DNA of 5,401 nt from Sulfurovum sp. (GTDB taxonomy: Bacteria > Campylobacterota > Campylobacteria > Campylobacterales > Sulfurovaceae): contig JALSPX010000015.1 of NCBI GenBank assembly GCA_026985755.1, positions 1 to 5,401 on the forward strand, read 5' to 3'. A program made the translations under genes and the position numbers. Under the pieces are notes generated by a model, which saw nothing but the letters and a program-made list of their open reading frames with translations, was not told the DNA's origin and searched no databases. Positions 4,713 through 5,401 of the stretch are shown piece by piece. Each line of letters opens with the position of its first letter. The stretch's first letter is position 1.

Positions 4713-5204
4713 ATGTACGACGTAGAAGTAACAATAAAAGGTGCCCCTGTAAAATGGAAACTCCCAGACCCAGCTTTTTATGAAGCACTTGGTTATGATG
4801 GCATGAAAGATTTAATGTACCGATTTTATGACGAGATTTATGACAGCGCCATTTCTCACTTTTTTCCTCAAGATGAAGAAGAGTTTGAAAAAGTAAAAGA
4901 AAAGAATGCACTCTTTTTTATCGAAATCTGTGGAGGACCTAAAGTCTATAAAGAAGCAGCACATGGAAGTGATTTAAATGAATACATGATACGTCTGCAT
5001 GATGACTTTTCTATTAACAAAAAAGCAAGGTTTGAATGGCTAGGGTGTATGGAGACAGCACTCAGAGAGACACAAGGTGTTTCACAAGAACTCAAAGATG
5101 ATTTTTGGGACTACTTAGAGAAATTTTCTAAACTGACTGTCAATACCTTTGATGATGGCTCAGTATTCTACGCATCCTACGAACCCGGAGACATTGTGCC
5201 ATAA
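4713..5204 (+). CDS. truncated haemoglobin (2-on-2 globin, group II-like)
   Basis: A haem protein probably concerned with O2 or NO handling in the cytoplasm; the exact role is not shown by sequence. Residues 30-120 match the 2-on-2 globin fold: FYDEIYDS at 38-45 with Tyr39 in the B10 position; HFFP at 49-52 in the CD region; FFIEICGGPKVY at 68-79 for helix E and the turn after it; proximal (F8) His96 in MIRLHDDFSI; and Trp109 in the G8 position within RFEWLGCMETAL. That last block resembles group II globins (RHxPFxI...RDAWLxCM). At 163 residues it is longer than the usual 120-135, with about 28 extra N-terminal and about 20 extra C-terminal residues. The start is supported by AAGG seven bases upstream and an extended -10. 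It lies 101 bases after aguB with its own promoter, so it is probably a separate unit. It converges on a Nudix gene with 16 bases between stops. Confidence 0.85.
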   Translation: MYDVEVTIKGAPVKWKLPDPAFYEALGYDGMKDLMYRFYDEIYDSAISHFFPQDEEEFEKVKEKNALFFIEICGGPKVYKEAAHGSDLNEYMIRLHDDFSINKKARFEWLGCMETALRETQGVSQELKDDFWDYLEKFSKLTVNTFDDGSVFYASYEPGDIVP

Positions 5205-5215
5205 CGCAATCCTCC

Positions 5216-5242
5216 ATTTTTCATTTTTCATTTTTCATTTTA
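5216..5242. repeat. tandem heptamer repeat, three copies of ATTTTTC plus a partial unit
   Basis: Perfect units at 5216-5236, followed by ATTTTA. It has the same unit and orientation as the tract upstream of the globin gene. Here it overlaps the 3' end of the convergent Nudix gene: read on the - strand (GAAAAAT units) it encodes the tail residues and the stop codon. Confidence 0.92.
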
Positions 5243-5401
5243 TCAAACCACCACATAAACGCAAACATAAGCCCTGGTGTCTTAGCGATACTTTCATCAT
5301 AAATAAATGCTTTTGCTTCTGATACAGGTAAATATATTACCTCTATCTGTTCATCATCGACACCACCACCCTCACTGACTTTCATACGCTCATCTACCTC
5401 G
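5221..5401 (-). CDS. Nudix hydrolase, C-terminal 59 residues only (gene runs off the window)
   Basis: The frame is open from the window edge to a TGA at 5221-5223; the first whole codon is at 5398-5400. The tail contains SEGGGVDDEQIEVIYLPVSE followed by KTPGLMFAFMWWFDK. These match the C-terminal part of ADP-ribose/UDP-sugar pyrophosphatase-type Nudix proteins, where a GGG(x)DEE-IEV segment and an alpha-helical end follow the Nudix box. The Nudix box itself lies outside the window, so the substrate is unknown. The last five residues (MKNEK) and the stop are made by the heptamer repeat, so the gene's natural end may have been replaced or extended by repeat growth. It is convergent with the globin gene. 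Confidence 0.75.
   Translation of the reverse strand, partial: EVDERMKVSEGGGVDDEQIEVIYLPVSEAKAFIYDESIAKTPGLMFAFMWWFDKMKNEK

Noticed and set aside
4245..4911. Further - strand frames opposite aguB and the globin gene
   Set aside because: They are antisense shadows of conserved genes; the one ending at 4911 also crosses the ATTTTTC tract and the globin promoter.

Overview
The window looks like an AT-rich chromosomal segment of a member of the Campylobacterota, perhaps Sulfurovum- or Sulfurimonas-like. This rests on the tmRNA 3' half, the Hcp-type cysteine-paired Sel1 protein, the adjacent agmatine deiminase and N-carbamoylputrescine amidase genes, and promoters with a good -10 box but T-rich sequence where a -35 box would be. 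The genus is an inference.

Layout. Positions 1-167 are the 3' half of tmRNA (ssrA, + strand), ending at an encoded CCA. Positions 168-486 hold no convincing protein gene. They do hold a rod-like imperfect inverted repeat of 174 nt (197-370) whose deviations are almost all G-U wobbles when read as a + strand RNA, so I call it a candidate structured RNA. Positions 487-1507 (- strand) are two overlapping genes: a small exported Sel1/Hcp-like protein followed by an exported SGNH/GDSL esterase. Their apparent promoter and a leader hairpin lie at 1548-1602, with a run of eight C residues further upstream. Positions 1667-2671 (- strand) encode alanine racemase (alr). Divergent from it, 2735-4611 (+ strand) encode agmatine deiminase (aguA) and N-carbamoylputrescine amidase (aguB), which overlap by one base. 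A truncated haemoglobin gene follows at 4713-5204 (+). It converges on the 3' end of a Nudix hydrolase gene (- strand) that runs off the window.

How the genes work together. AguA and AguB form a two-step route from agmatine to putrescine. Alr supplies D-alanine for peptidoglycan. The Sel1-SGNH pair is probably a secreted or periplasmic module of unknown substrate and looks like accessory DNA beside ssrA. The globin probably handles O2 or NO and has its own promoter.

The less ordinary features are non-coding: the wobble-biased hairpin; a second hairpin sharing a 13-base core with it, on the other side of the Sel1-SGNH pair; and three 7-bp tandem-repeat tracts. Two of those tracts occupy the -35/spacer zone of apparent promoters (alr and globin), and the third forms the stop-codon region of the Nudix gene.
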